A stretch of DNA of 39,527 bases from the NCBI RefSeq assembly GCF_014596465.1, contig NZ_MECK01000614.1, forward strand, positions 1 through 39,527, in the 5' to 3' direction. This stretch comes from Streptomyces sp. CBMA123 (GTDB taxonomy: Bacteria; Actinomycetota; Actinomycetes; Streptomycetales; Streptomycetaceae). Positions 1 through 8,970 of this stretch are shown here, in pieces (within the stretch, counting starts at the first letter, position 1; every line of letters begins with the position of its first letter). Position numbers and translations under genes: made by a program. Under the pieces are notes generated by a model. It had not been told where the DNA came from. It was given only the letters and a program-made list of their open reading frames with translations, and made no database searches.

Positions 1-1956
1 CGTCCGCCGGCCCGCAGCCAGGCGGCGGTGCGGCCGCGCCCGAAGCCCCGCCTGCCGCTGCGCCCCAAGGCGCTGCGGCTGGCTGAGCCGAAGCGCCGGC
101 TGCGGGTGATCGGCGTGGTGCTGTCGCTGGTGTTCTCGGTCTTCGCCGGGCGCCTGGTCCAGCTCCAGCTGGTGGACGCCGACGCGCTGGCCGCCGACGC
201 CAACACCAACCGCTACCTGAACATCCCGATCACCGCCGAGCGCGGCTCGATAACGTCCTCCGACGGCGTCGCGCTGGCCGCCACGGTGGACGCGTACGAC
301 ATCACCGCCGACCCGGCGATGTTCACCCCCGAGGCCACCGGCATCCCGGACGCGCCGGAGCAGGCGGCCGCCCTGCTGTCGCCGATCGTCGGCGTCGCCA
401 AGGAGAAGATCGCCGCCGACCTGCACACCCCCAAGACCCGCTACAAGCGGCTCGCCGCGCAGCAGACCCCGGCCGCCAAGAACCAGATCAGCGACCTCAA
501 GGCGGGTCTGGAGAAGAAGGCCGGCTCGCGTACCTGCCAGGCCCAGAAGAAGCTGCTCGGCAAGCCCGCCGACCAGGGCGGGCGCACCCGGGTGGACAAC
601 GAGTGCGCCAATCCGCTGGCCGGGGTGTTCAACCGGGAGACCCAGAAGCGGATCTACCCGGCCGAGGGCCTGGCCGCCAACCTGGTCGGCTTCGTCAACG
701 GCGAGGGCGAGGGCGCCGGCGGACTGGAGCTGCAGTACCAGAAGCAGCTGGCCGGCAAGGACGGCCACAGCAGCTACGCCCAGGCGGGCGGGCGGCTGGT
801 CCCCACCGCCGGGGGCTCGATGGACCCGGCCGTGCCCGGCAGCGACATCAAGCTGACCATCAACCGGGACGTCCAGTGGGCCGCCCAGCGGGCGATCACC
901 GACCAGGTGGCCAACTCCGGCGCGGAGAAGGGCTATGTGGTGGTCCAGGACGTGAAGACCGGCCAGGTCATCGCGATGGCCTCCGCGCCCGGCTTCAACC
1001 CGAACGACCTGAGCCTCGCCAAGCAGTCCCAGATGGGCAACCCGGCCCTGGTCGACGCCTACGAGCCGGGCTCCACCGCCAAGCTGATGAGCCTGGCCGC
1101 CGTCCTCGACTCCGGCAAGGCCAACTGGGACACCAAGGTGACCGTCCCGTACCCGTTGGTCCGGGCCGGGCAGCAGTTCAAGGACGACGTCGAGCACGGC
1201 ACCTGGTACCTGACCCTGGCCGGGGTGCTCGCCAAGTCCTCCAACATCGGCACCATCGAGGCGATCGAGACCCTCGGCGACGGCGACCAGCTGAAGGCCA
1301 ACCAGGTACTCGACAGCTACATGCGCAAGTTCGGCGTGGCCCAGCCGACCGGCCTGAACTTCCCCGGGGAGACAGCCGGGATGCTCAAGAAGCCGGAGGA
1401 CCTGGTCGCCTCGGAGAAGTACAACATCTCCTTCGGCCAGGGCCCGATGCAGATGAACGCGCTGCAGGCCACCTCGGTGTACTCGACCATCGCCAACGGC
1501 GGGGTGCGGGTCGCGCCGAGCATCGTCCAGGGCGTCACCGGGGCGGACGGCAAGTACACCCCGACCCCGCCGGGCGAGCAGAGCCGGGTGGTCAGCGAGC
1601 AGACCGCCAAGACCCTCACCTCGATGCTGGAGTCGGTCGTCGACGACGAGCAGGGCACCGGCGGCAAGGCCGCCATCCCCGGCTACCGGGTCGCCGGCAA
1701 GACCGGTACCGCCAACCGGGGGGCCGCCGACGGCAAGGGCTACGACGGCTACACCGCCTCCTTCATCGGCTTCGCCCCCGCCGACGCCCCCCGCTACACC
1801 GTCTCCTGCACCCTCCAGGGCCCGGTCAACGGGCACTTCGGCGGCCAGCTGTGCGGCCCGGTGTTCAAGCAGGTGATGGAGTTCACCCTGAAGACCATGC
1901 AGGTCCCGCCGAGCGGAAGCCAGGCGCCGAACCTGCCCGTCGAGTGGAAGCCGTGA
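1..1956 (+). CDS. ftsI: FtsI, septal class B penicillin-binding protein (5' partial)
   Basis: Division-specific transpeptidase that cross-links septal peptidoglycan outside the membrane, working with FtsW. The frame is open to the window edge, so the natural start probably lies upstream; the first available start here is GTG at 28 (numbering below). The N-terminus is Arg/Pro-rich, followed by one membrane anchor (about residues 28-48), a PBP dimerisation domain, and the transpeptidase domain with active-site S349-T-A-K352, S404-S-N406 and K558-T-G560. All three penicillin-binding motifs are intact. A Cys-containing insertion (about residues 165-200) sits in the dimerisation region. The stop lies 6 bp before the first possible murE ATG. 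It leads the dcw operon and matches streptomycete FtsI in length. Confidence 0.95.
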   Translation, partial: RPPARSQAAVRPRPKPRLPLRPKALRLAEPKRRLRVIGVVLSLVFSVFAGRLVQLQLVDADALAADANTNRYLNIPITAERGSITSSDGVALAATVDAYDITADPAMFTPEATGIPDAPEQAAALLSPIVGVAKEKIAADLHTPKTRYKRLAAQQTPAAKNQISDLKAGLEKKAGSRTCQAQKKLLGKPADQGGRTRVDNECANPLAGVFNRETQKRIYPAEGLAANLVGFVNGEGEGAGGLELQYQKQLAGKDGHSSYAQAGGRLVPTAGGSMDPAVPGSDIKLTINRDVQWAAQRAITDQVANSGAEKGYVVVQDVKTGQVIAMASAPGFNPNDLSLAKQSQMGNPALVDAYEPGSTAKLMSLAAVLDSGKANWDTKVTVPYPLVRAGQQFKDDVEHGTWYLTLAGVLAKSSNIGTIEAIETLGDGDQLKANQVLDSYMRKFGVAQPTGLNFPGETAGMLKKPEDLVASEKYNISFGQGPMQMNALQATSVYSTIANGGVRVAPSIVQGVTGADGKYTPTPPGEQSRVVSEQTAKTLTSMLESVVDDEQGTGGKAAIPGYRVAGKTGTANRGAADGKGYDGYTASFIGFAPADAPRYTVSCTLQGPVNGHFGGQLCGPVFKQVMEFTLKTMQVPPSGSQAPNLPVEWKP

Positions 1957-2010
1957 ACGAGGATGAGCAACCAGCGGGCCGGTGCGGACGGCGGCGCGGC
2001 GAAGGCCCGG

Positions 2011-2049
2011 TTTGGCCCTGGGCACCCTTCGGCGGATAGCCTTCGCGCC
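2011..2049 (+). promoter_or_regulatory. Putative internal promoter for a leaderless murE transcript
   Basis: TTGGCC at 2012-2017 and TAGCCT at 2037-2042 are separated by 19 bp. The -10-like hexamer ends 7 nt before the GTG at 2050, so transcription would begin at or next to that codon. No ribosome-binding site precedes this GTG, which fits a leaderless start. Inferred from sequence only. Confidence 0.4.
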
Positions 2050-3615
2050 GTGCCGAAACCCGATCAAACCACCGTGAGTCCGCCCCGCCCGACCGGGACC
2101 GCCGCCCTGCCGCTCGCCGAGCTGGCCGCCCGGCTGGGCCTGCCGCCCGTCGAGGGCGGCAGCGTCACCGGCGTCACCCACGACTCCCGCGCGGTGCGCC
2201 CGGGCGACGTGTACGTGGCCTTCCCGGGCGCCAACCACCACGGCGCGGCCTTCGCCGCCAAGGCCGCGGACGCCGGCGCGGTGGCCGTGCTGACCGACCC
2301 GGCGGGCGCCGAGCTGGCCGCCCCCACCGGCCTGCCGCTGCTGGTCGTGGACCGGCCGCGGGCCCGGATGGGCGAGCTGGCCGCCATCGTCTACGGCCAC
2401 CCGTCCGAGCGGCTGCTGATGCTCGGGCTGACCGGCACCAACGGCAAGACCACCACCTCGTACCTGGTCGAGGGCGGTCTGCGCGGCGCCGGGCGCAGCC
2501 CCGGGGTGATCGGCACCGTCGAGATGCGGGTCGGCGAGGAGCGGATCAAGAGCGAGCGCACCACCCCCGAGGCCACCGACCTGCACGCGATCCTCGGCGT
2601 GATGGCCGAGCGCGGCGCGGACGCGGTGACCATGGAGGTCTCCAGCCACGCCCTGGTCTTCGGTCGCACCGACGGGGTGGCGTACGACGTCGCGCTGTTC
2701 AACAACCTCACCCCCGAGCACCTCGACTTCCACCCGGACATGGAGGACTACTTCCAGGCGAAGGCCCGGCTGTTCCAGCCCGGCAAGTCCCGCCACGGGG
2801 TGGTCAACCTGGACGACGAGTACGGCCGCCGGCTCGCCGCCGAGGCCGAGATCCCGGTGACCTCCTTCTCCGCGACCGGTGACGCCCGCGCGGACTGGCG
2901 GGCCGTGGACGTCCAGCTCGGACCGGTCGGCTCCACCTTCCGGGTCGTCGGCCCGGACGGCGCCGAGGCCGACGCCTCCGTCCCGCTGCCCGGCCCGTTC
3001 AACGTGGCCAACGCGCTGGCCGCGATCACCGTGCTGGTCGCCGCCGGACTGCCGCTGGAGCGGGCGGTGGCCGGAGTGGCCGCCGTCCCCGGCGTGCCGG
3101 GCCGGCTGGAGCGGGTGGACGGCGGACAGCCGTTCGTCGCCGTGGTCGACTACGCCCACAAGCCGGACGCCCTGCAGGCCGTCCTCGCCTCGCTGCGCGA
3201 GGTCACCAAGGGCCGGCTGCACGTCGTCATCGGCTGCGGCGGCGACCGTGACCCGCACAAGCGCGGCCCGATGGGCGCCATCGCCGCCCGGCTCGCCGAC
3301 ACCGCCCTGCTGACCAGTGACAACCCGCGCAGCGAGGACCCGCTGGCGATCCTCGCCAGCATGCTGACCGGCGCCGCCGCGGTGCCCGAGGCCGAGCGCG
3401 GTGCCGTCCTGGTCGTCCCCGACCGGGCGGAGGCGATCGGGCTCGCGGTCGCCCGCGCCCTGGCGGGGGACACCGTGCTGGTGGCCGGCAAGGGCCACGA
3501 GCTCGGCCAGTACGTACGAGACGAGATCCGCCCCTTCGACGACCGGGAGGTACTGCGCGAAGCTATCGCGCGGGCCACGGCCGACCGGGGCGACCGAGGA
3601 GTAGAGCAGCAGTGA
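2050..3615 (+). CDS. murE: MurE, UDP-MurNAc-dipeptide:diaminopimelate ligase
   Basis: Cytoplasmic ATP-dependent ligase adding the third stem-peptide residue to UDP-MurNAc-L-Ala-D-Glu. From GTG 2050 it has 521 residues with the three Mur ligase domains: N-terminal UDP-binding domain, central ATPase domain with G129-T-N-G-K-T-T, and C-terminal domain with D424-N-P-R, the motif typical of diaminopimelate-adding enzymes. Streptomycetes use LL-diaminopimelate, so that is the likely substrate. An ATG at 1963 is in frame, but the extra 29 residues look non-conserved and a -10-like TAGCCT sits exactly where a leaderless GTG 2050 start would need it; I prefer 2050. It overlaps murF by 4 bp. Confidence 0.93.
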   Translation: MPKPDQTTVSPPRPTGTAALPLAELAARLGLPPVEGGSVTGVTHDSRAVRPGDVYVAFPGANHHGAAFAAKAADAGAVAVLTDPAGAELAAPTGLPLLVVDRPRARMGELAAIVYGHPSERLLMLGLTGTNGKTTTSYLVEGGLRGAGRSPGVIGTVEMRVGEERIKSERTTPEATDLHAILGVMAERGADAVTMEVSSHALVFGRTDGVAYDVALFNNLTPEHLDFHPDMEDYFQAKARLFQPGKSRHGVVNLDDEYGRRLAAEAEIPVTSFSATGDARADWRAVDVQLGPVGSTFRVVGPDGAEADASVPLPGPFNVANALAAITVLVAAGLPLERAVAGVAAVPGVPGRLERVDGGQPFVAVVDYAHKPDALQAVLASLREVTKGRLHVVIGCGGDRDPHKRGPMGAIAARLADTALLTSDNPRSEDPLAILASMLTGAAAVPEAERGAVLVVPDRAEAIGLAVARALAGDTVLVAGKGHELGQYVRDEIRPFDDREVLREAIARATADRGDRGVEQQ

Positions 3616-5015
3616 TCGCACTGACCCTCGCCGAGGTGGCCGCCGCCGTCGGAGGCACGCTGGACGGCGCCGACCCGGACACCCTGGTCACCGGCCCGGT
3701 CGAGGTCGACTCGCGGAAGGTGAGCCCCGGCTGCCTGTTCGCGGCCTTCGTCGGCGAGCGCGTGGACGGCCACGACTACGCGGCCACGGCGGTCGACGCC
3801 GGCGCCGTCGCGGTGCTGGCCTCCCGCCCGGTCGGCGTGCCCGCCGTCCTGGTCGACAGCGTGGTGGAGGCGCTCGGCCGGCTGGCCCGGACCGTGGTCG
3901 CCCGCGCCGAGGGCACCACGGTGGTCGCGCTGACCGGCTCGGCCGGCAAGACCAGCACCAAGGACCTGATCGCTCAGCTGCTCCAGCGCCACGGCGAGAC
4001 CGTCTTCCCGCCCGGCTCGCTCAACAACGAGATCGGCCACCCGATGACCGCGCTGCGGGTCGAGGACGGCACCCGGCACCTGGTGATGGAGATGGGTGCC
4101 CGGCACAAGGGCGACATCGAGTACCTCACCTCGATCACCCCGCCGCGGATCGGCCTGGTCCTCAACGTCGGCACCGCCCACGTCGGCGAGTTCGGCTCCC
4201 AGGAGGCGATCGCCGAGGCCAAGGGCGAGCTGGTGGAGGCGCTGCCCGCCGAGGGCGCCGCGATCCTCAACGCGGACGACCGGCTGGTGCGCGCGATGGC
4301 GTCCCGCACCAAGGCCAAGGTCGTCCTGTTCGGGGAGTCCCCGGACGCCGACGTCCGGGCGACCGATGTTCGCCTGGACGCCACCGGGCGGCCATCGTTC
4401 ACGCTCACCACCCCGGCCGGTTCCGCGCCCGTGCAGCTGCGCCTGTACGGTGAGCACCACGTCTCGAACGCCCTCGCCGCCGCCGCGGTGGCGACGGAGC
4501 TCGGGATGACCGTCGACGACACCGCGGCAGCCCTGGGCGAGGCGGGTGCGCTGTCCCGCTGGCGCATGGAGGTCGTCGACCGGGCCGATGGTGTCACCGT
4601 CGTCAACGACGCCTACAACGCGAACCCCGACTCGATGCGGGCCGCGCTGCGGGCGCTGGTCTCGATGGGCGGCCGCGGTCCGGAGCGCCGCCGCACCTGG
4701 GCGGTGCTCGGCGAGATGCGGGAGCTCGGCGAGGACAGTCTGGCCGAGCACGACGCCATCGGACGGCTCGCCGTCCGGCTGGACGTCACCAAGCTGGTGG
4801 CGGTCGGCGGACGCGAGGCGGCCTGCATGGAACTCGGCGCGAGGAACGAAGGTTCGTGGGGTGAGGAGTCGGTGCTGGTGTCCGACGCGGACGCGGCGGT
4901 CGAACTGCTGCGCAGTCAGCTGCGGCCGGGGGATGTGGTCCTGGTGAAGGCGTCCCGTTCGGTGGGGCTGGAGAAGGTGGCCGAGGCCCTCCTGACGGAT
5001 GGTGCTGCCCGATGA
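3612..5015 (+). CDS. murF: MurF, UDP-MurNAc-tripeptide:D-Ala-D-Ala ligase
   Basis: Last cytoplasmic Mur ligase; joins D-Ala-D-Ala to the UDP-MurNAc-tripeptide. The 467-residue protein shows the Mur ligase N-terminal domain, the ATP loop in the variant form G109-S-A-G-K-T, a central domain with an MEMGARHKGDIEYL segment, and a C-terminal domain with the VVNDAYNANPDSM motif characteristic of MurF. Starts with GTG overlapping the murE stop (GTGA) and ends in an ATGA overlap with mraY, so translation is probably coupled on both sides. Confidence 0.95.
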   Translation: MIALTLAEVAAAVGGTLDGADPDTLVTGPVEVDSRKVSPGCLFAAFVGERVDGHDYAATAVDAGAVAVLASRPVGVPAVLVDSVVEALGRLARTVVARAEGTTVVALTGSAGKTSTKDLIAQLLQRHGETVFPPGSLNNEIGHPMTALRVEDGTRHLVMEMGARHKGDIEYLTSITPPRIGLVLNVGTAHVGEFGSQEAIAEAKGELVEALPAEGAAILNADDRLVRAMASRTKAKVVLFGESPDADVRATDVRLDATGRPSFTLTTPAGSAPVQLRLYGEHHVSNALAAAAVATELGMTVDDTAAALGEAGALSRWRMEVVDRADGVTVVNDAYNANPDSMRAALRALVSMGGRGPERRRTWAVLGEMRELGEDSLAEHDAIGRLAVRLDVTKLVAVGGREAACMELGARNEGSWGEESVLVSDADAAVELLRSQLRPGDVVLVKASRSVGLEKVAEALLTDGAAR

Positions 5016-6076
5016 TGAAGCAGATCCTCTTCTCCGGGATGATCGGCCTGATCCTCTCGCTGGTCGGTACGCCCGCCCTGATCAAGCTGCTCGCCCGGGG
5101 CGGCTACGGCCAGTACATCCGTGACGACGGGCCCAAGGCGCACCACAGCAAGAAGGGCACGCCCACTATGGGCGGCATCGCCTTCATCCTGGCGACCCTG
5201 ATCGCGTACTTCGGCACCAAGGCGATAACGGGCGAGAGCCCGACCGCCTCCGGGCTGTTGGTGCTCTTCCTGACCACCGGCCTCGGCCTGGTCGGCTTCC
5301 TGGACGACTACATCAAGGTCGTCAAGCGCCGCTCGCTGGGCCTGCGGGCCAAGGCGAAGCTGGCCGGGCAGTCGATCGTCGGTCTGGTGTTCGCCATCCT
5401 GGCGCTGCAGTTCCACGACGACCGCGGCCTCAGCCCGGCCTCCCAGTCGCTGTCCTTCGTGCGCGACTTCAAGTGGTCGATCGGCCCGGTGCTGTTCGTC
5501 ATCTTCGCGTACTTCATGATCGCGGCGACCTCCAACGGCGTGAACCTGACGGACGGTCTGGACGGCCTCGCCACCGGTGCCTCGGTGATGGCCTTCGGCG
5601 CGTACACCTTCATCGGCGTCTGGGAGTACGGGCAGAGCTGCGCCTACTTCCTCTCCGCCACCAACGCCTGCTACGACGTCCGCGACCCACTGGACCTCGC
5701 CGTGGTGGCCGCCGCCCTGATGGGCTCCTGCTTCGGCTTCCTGTGGTGGAACACCTCGCCCGCCAAGATCTTCATGGGTGACACCGGCTCGCTCGCCCTC
5801 GGCGGCGCCCTGGCCGGTCTGGCGATCTGCTCGCGCACCGAGCTGCTGCTGATCCTGCTCGGCGGCCTCTTCATGATCATCACCCTGTCGGTGATCATCC
5901 AGGTCGGCTCCTTCCGGATGACCGGCAAGCGCGTCTTCAAGATGGCGCCACTACAGCACCACTTCGAACTCAAGGGCTGGAGCGAAGTCCTGGTCGTGGT
6001 CCGCTTCTGGATCATCCAGGGCCTGTGCGTGGCCGTCGGCCTCGGCCTCTTCTACGCGGGATACCGGACCGGATGA
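5012..6076 (+). CDS. mraY: MraY, phospho-MurNAc-pentapeptide transferase
   Basis: Integral membrane enzyme that moves phospho-MurNAc-pentapeptide from UDP to undecaprenyl phosphate, forming lipid I. 354 residues with about ten hydrophobic helices. Family signatures are all present: HHSKKGTPTMGG near residue 46, the DDYIKV aspartate pair, NLTDGLDGLA, GDTGSLALGG, and PLQHHFELKGWSE near the C-terminus with the conserved His cluster. Two consecutive ATG codons (5012, 5015) could start it; the first gives the usual 4-bp overlap with murF. It overlaps murD by 4 bp. Confidence 0.96.
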   Translation: MMKQILFSGMIGLILSLVGTPALIKLLARGGYGQYIRDDGPKAHHSKKGTPTMGGIAFILATLIAYFGTKAITGESPTASGLLVLFLTTGLGLVGFLDDYIKVVKRRSLGLRAKAKLAGQSIVGLVFAILALQFHDDRGLSPASQSLSFVRDFKWSIGPVLFVIFAYFMIAATSNGVNLTDGLDGLATGASVMAFGAYTFIGVWEYGQSCAYFLSATNACYDVRDPLDLAVVAAALMGSCFGFLWWNTSPAKIFMGDTGSLALGGALAGLAICSRTELLLILLGGLFMIITLSVIIQVGSFRMTGKRVFKMAPLQHHFELKGWSEVLVVVRFWIIQGLCVAVGLGLFYAGYRTG

Positions 6077-7509
6077 CGAACTTCGACTTCAAGCACCTGC
6101 CCGTGGTGGTCGCCGGCCTCGGCGTCTCGGGCATCAGCGCCGCGCGGGTCCTGAACGGGCTCGGTGCGAGCGTCACCGTGGTCGACGGCGGCAGCGGCGA
6201 GGGCCTCAGGGCCCGCGCCACCGAGCTGGAGGCACTCGGCGTCGCGGTGCGCCTGGGCGACGGCGCGAGCCTGCCCGAGGGCACCGAACTGATCGTCACC
6301 TCGCCCGGCTGGGCCCCCGACAGCGCGCTGTTCGCCGCCGCCGAGGCGGCCGGCGTCCCCGTCTGGGGCGACGTCGAGCTGGCCTGGCGGCTGCGCAAGC
6401 CGCTGCCGGGCACCGGCGAGCCCGCCCCCTGGCTGGCCGTCACCGGCACCAACGGCAAGACCACCACCGTCCAGATGCTCGCCTCGATCCTCACCGCGGC
6501 CGGCAAGCGCACCGCCGCCGTCGGCAACGTCGGGGTCTCGGTGCTGGACGCGGTGCTCGCCGAGGAGCCGTACGACGTGCTCGCCGTCGAACTCTCCAGC
6601 TACCAGCTGCACTGGGCGCCCTCGCTGCGCCCGTACTCGGCGGCCGTCCTCAACCTGGCCCCGGACCACCTCGACTGGCACGGCTCGATGGAGGCGTACG
6701 CCGCCGACAAGGGCCGGATCTACGAGGGCAACGTGGTGGCCTGCGTGTACAACCTGGCCGACCCGGCCACCGAGGCGCTGGTCCGCGAGGCCGACGTCGA
6801 GGAGGGCTGCCGGGCGGTCGGCTTCGGCCTCGGCGCGCCCGGCCTGTCGAACTTCGGCGTGGTGGACGGCCTGCTGGTCGACCGCGCCTTCGTCGCGGAC
6901 CGGGCCAAGAACGCGGCCGAACTGGGCTCCGTCGAGGACGTCAACCCGCCGGCCCCGCACAACATCGCCAACGCGCTCGCCGCGGCGGCGCTGGCCCGGG
7001 CGTACGGGGTCGAGCCGAAGGCCGTCCGGGAGGGCCTGCGGGCCTTCCGCCCGGACTCCCACCGGATCGCCGAGGTCGGTACCGTCCGCGAGGTCACGTA
7101 CATCGACGACTCCAAGGCCACCAACACCCACGCCGCCGCGGCCTCGCTGGCGGCCTACCGGCCGATCGTCTGGGTCGCCGGAGGGCTGGCCAAGGGCGCG
7201 ACCTTCGACGACCTCGTCCAGGGCGCGGCCGAGCGGCTGCGCGCGGTCGTGCTGATCGGGCAGGACCGGGCGGTGATCCGCGAGGCGCTGGAGCGACACG
7301 CTCCGGATGTGCCGGTGATCGAGGCGGCCGAGGGCCAGACTGGCGCGGTGGCGATGACCGAGATCGTTCGAACGGCCGCATCTCTCGCCCGATCGGGTGA
7401 CACGGTGCTGCTGGCCCCGGCCTGCGCCTCGATGGACATGTTCACCAACTACGGCGAGCGCGGCGACCTGTTCGCGGCGGCCGTCCGGGAGCTGGCCGCA
7501 GGGGAGTGA
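6073..7509 (+). CDS. murD: MurD, UDP-MurNAc-L-Ala:D-Glu ligase
   Basis: Adds D-glutamate to UDP-MurNAc-L-alanine in the cytoplasm. 478 residues from the ATG at 6073, which overlaps the mraY stop; the frame extends to 6025 but that part duplicates mraY coding. It has an N-terminal Rossmann-like UDP-binding segment (GLGVSGISAARVL), the ATP loop G125-T-N-G-K-T-T, SYQLHW and NLAPDHLDWHGSM of the central domain, and YIDDSKATNTHA plus APACASMDMFTNYGERG of the C-terminal domain. It acts before MurE in the pathway although it lies downstream of it. Confidence 0.96.
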   Translation: MTNFDFKHLPVVVAGLGVSGISAARVLNGLGASVTVVDGGSGEGLRARATELEALGVAVRLGDGASLPEGTELIVTSPGWAPDSALFAAAEAAGVPVWGDVELAWRLRKPLPGTGEPAPWLAVTGTNGKTTTVQMLASILTAAGKRTAAVGNVGVSVLDAVLAEEPYDVLAVELSSYQLHWAPSLRPYSAAVLNLAPDHLDWHGSMEAYAADKGRIYEGNVVACVYNLADPATEALVREADVEEGCRAVGFGLGAPGLSNFGVVDGLLVDRAFVADRAKNAAELGSVEDVNPPAPHNIANALAAAALARAYGVEPKAVREGLRAFRPDSHRIAEVGTVREVTYIDDSKATNTHAAAASLAAYRPIVWVAGGLAKGATFDDLVQGAAERLRAVVLIGQDRAVIREALERHAPDVPVIEAAEGQTGAVAMTEIVRTAASLARSGDTVLLAPACASMDMFTNYGERGDLFAAAVRELAAGE

Positions 7510-7593
7510 GCCAAAGGGCCGCGCCGACGACCCGTCGGCGGCCGGTCGGGGCGCCCGGAGGCGAACGGGCCACAAGAGTGGGAGCGGGGAGCG

Positions 7594-8964
7594 GTGGCGG
7601 GGCAGGGCAGGGCGGATTCCGGTGCGACGAAGCAGGACGCCGCCGAGCCGTGGCGAGTGATCTCCGCCACCACGACCAAGTACAAGTCGGCCGGTCCGCT
7701 GGGACGGTTGCAGGCCTTCCGGGCCCGCGTCCGGTACTGGCTGGACCGGCCGCTCACGCCGTACCTGCTGATCGTGGGCACCACCCTGCTGCTGGTCGTG
7801 CTCGGCCTGATGATGGTCTTCTCGGCCTCGCAGATCCTGGCGCTGAACCAGCACCACACCGCGCAGTACTACTTCCTCAAGCAGCTGATCGCCGCCATTC
7901 TCGGCCTGGTCCTGCTGGTCGGCTTCGCCTCCGTCCCGGTGGCGGTGCTGCGGGTGATCGTCTACCCGGTGATGTTCGGGGTGATCGGCGCGCTCGCGCT
8001 GGTCGCCGTGCCCGGCATCGGGGTGCGAATCAACGGCAACCAGAACTGGCTGGACTTCGGGTTCTTCCAGTTCCAGCCCTCCGAGTTCGCCAAGCTCGCG
8101 CTGGTGCTCTGGGGCGCCGACCTGCTCGCCCGCAAGCAGAAGGCCGGCACCCTCACCACCTGGAAGCACCTGCTGGTGCCGCTGGTGCCGGGCGCCCTGC
8201 TGCTGCTCGCGCTGATCATGATCGGCGGTGACATGGGCACCTCGATGATCCTGGTGGCCATGGTGTTCGCGCTGCTCTGGATGGTCGGCGCACCGCTGCG
8301 GCTGTTCGTGGCCACCCTCGGGGTGGCGGTCGTGGTCTGCACCGCCCTGGTGATCACCGTCCCGCACCGGGCCGAGCGCCTGGGCTGCATCGGCGTCACC
8401 AAGCTCGACCCGGAGGGCACCTGTTTCCAGGCCCTGCACGGCGCGTACTCGTTCGCCCTCGGCGGCGGCTTCGGCACCGGCCTCGGTGCCGGCGTGGAGA
8501 AGTGGGGCCAGCTGCCCGAGGCGCACACCGACTTCATCTTCGCCGCGACCGGCGAGGAACTCGGTCTGGTGGGGACGCTGTCGGTGATCGGTCTCTTCGC
8601 GGCACTAGGCTACGCGGGTATCCGTGTGGCCATCGGTACGAAGGACCCCTTCGTCAGGTACGCCGCGGGAGCCGCCACCACCTGGATCATGGCGCAGGCC
8701 ATGATCAACCTGGGGTCGGCGCTGGGACTGCTGCCCATCGCGGGCGTCCCGCTCCCGCTGTTCTCCTACGGCGGTTCCGCCATGCTGTCGGCCATGTCCG
8801 CGATCGGAGTGCTGCTGTGCCTGGCACGCAGCTCTTCGGGCGCGAAGGCGGCCCTGGCCGCCCGGAGCAAGAACTCCCGGATCAGGAAGCGACTGGCCCG
8901 GGTGCTGCCACGACGACGAACCACAGCGCGCCCGGTCCCCGGGCCGGCACGCAGGGAGCGGTGA
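7594..8964 (+). CDS. ftsW: FtsW, septal SEDS peptidoglycan glycosyltransferase
   Basis: Polytopic SEDS-family membrane protein that polymerises lipid II at the septum with FtsI. 456 residues: a cytoplasmic N-terminus of about 50 residues, then about ten membrane helices and a basic Arg-rich tail. Family signatures include GVRINGNQNWLDFGFFQFQPSE, the extracytoplasmic SFALGGGFGTGLGAG / KWGQLPEAHTDFIFA segment with GEELG, and PLPLFSYGGSAML near the last helix. The GTG at 7594 follows GGAGCGGGGA, a good ribosome-binding site. There are 84 bp between murD and this gene, with no obvious promoter. It sits 6 bp before murG. Confidence 0.94.
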   Translation: MAGQGRADSGATKQDAAEPWRVISATTTKYKSAGPLGRLQAFRARVRYWLDRPLTPYLLIVGTTLLLVVLGLMMVFSASQILALNQHHTAQYYFLKQLIAAILGLVLLVGFASVPVAVLRVIVYPVMFGVIGALALVAVPGIGVRINGNQNWLDFGFFQFQPSEFAKLALVLWGADLLARKQKAGTLTTWKHLLVPLVPGALLLLALIMIGGDMGTSMILVAMVFALLWMVGAPLRLFVATLGVAVVVCTALVITVPHRAERLGCIGVTKLDPEGTCFQALHGAYSFALGGGFGTGLGAGVEKWGQLPEAHTDFIFAATGEELGLVGTLSVIGLFAALGYAGIRVAIGTKDPFVRYAAGAATTWIMAQAMINLGSALGLLPIAGVPLPLFSYGGSAMLSAMSAIGVLLCLARSSSGAKAALAARSKNSRIRKRLARVLPRRRTTARPVPGPARRER

Positions 8965-8970
8965 ATTTCG

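Noticed and set aside
6052..8526. Long - strand open frame opposite murD and ftsW
   Set aside because: No family features, codon bias belongs to the + strand genes.
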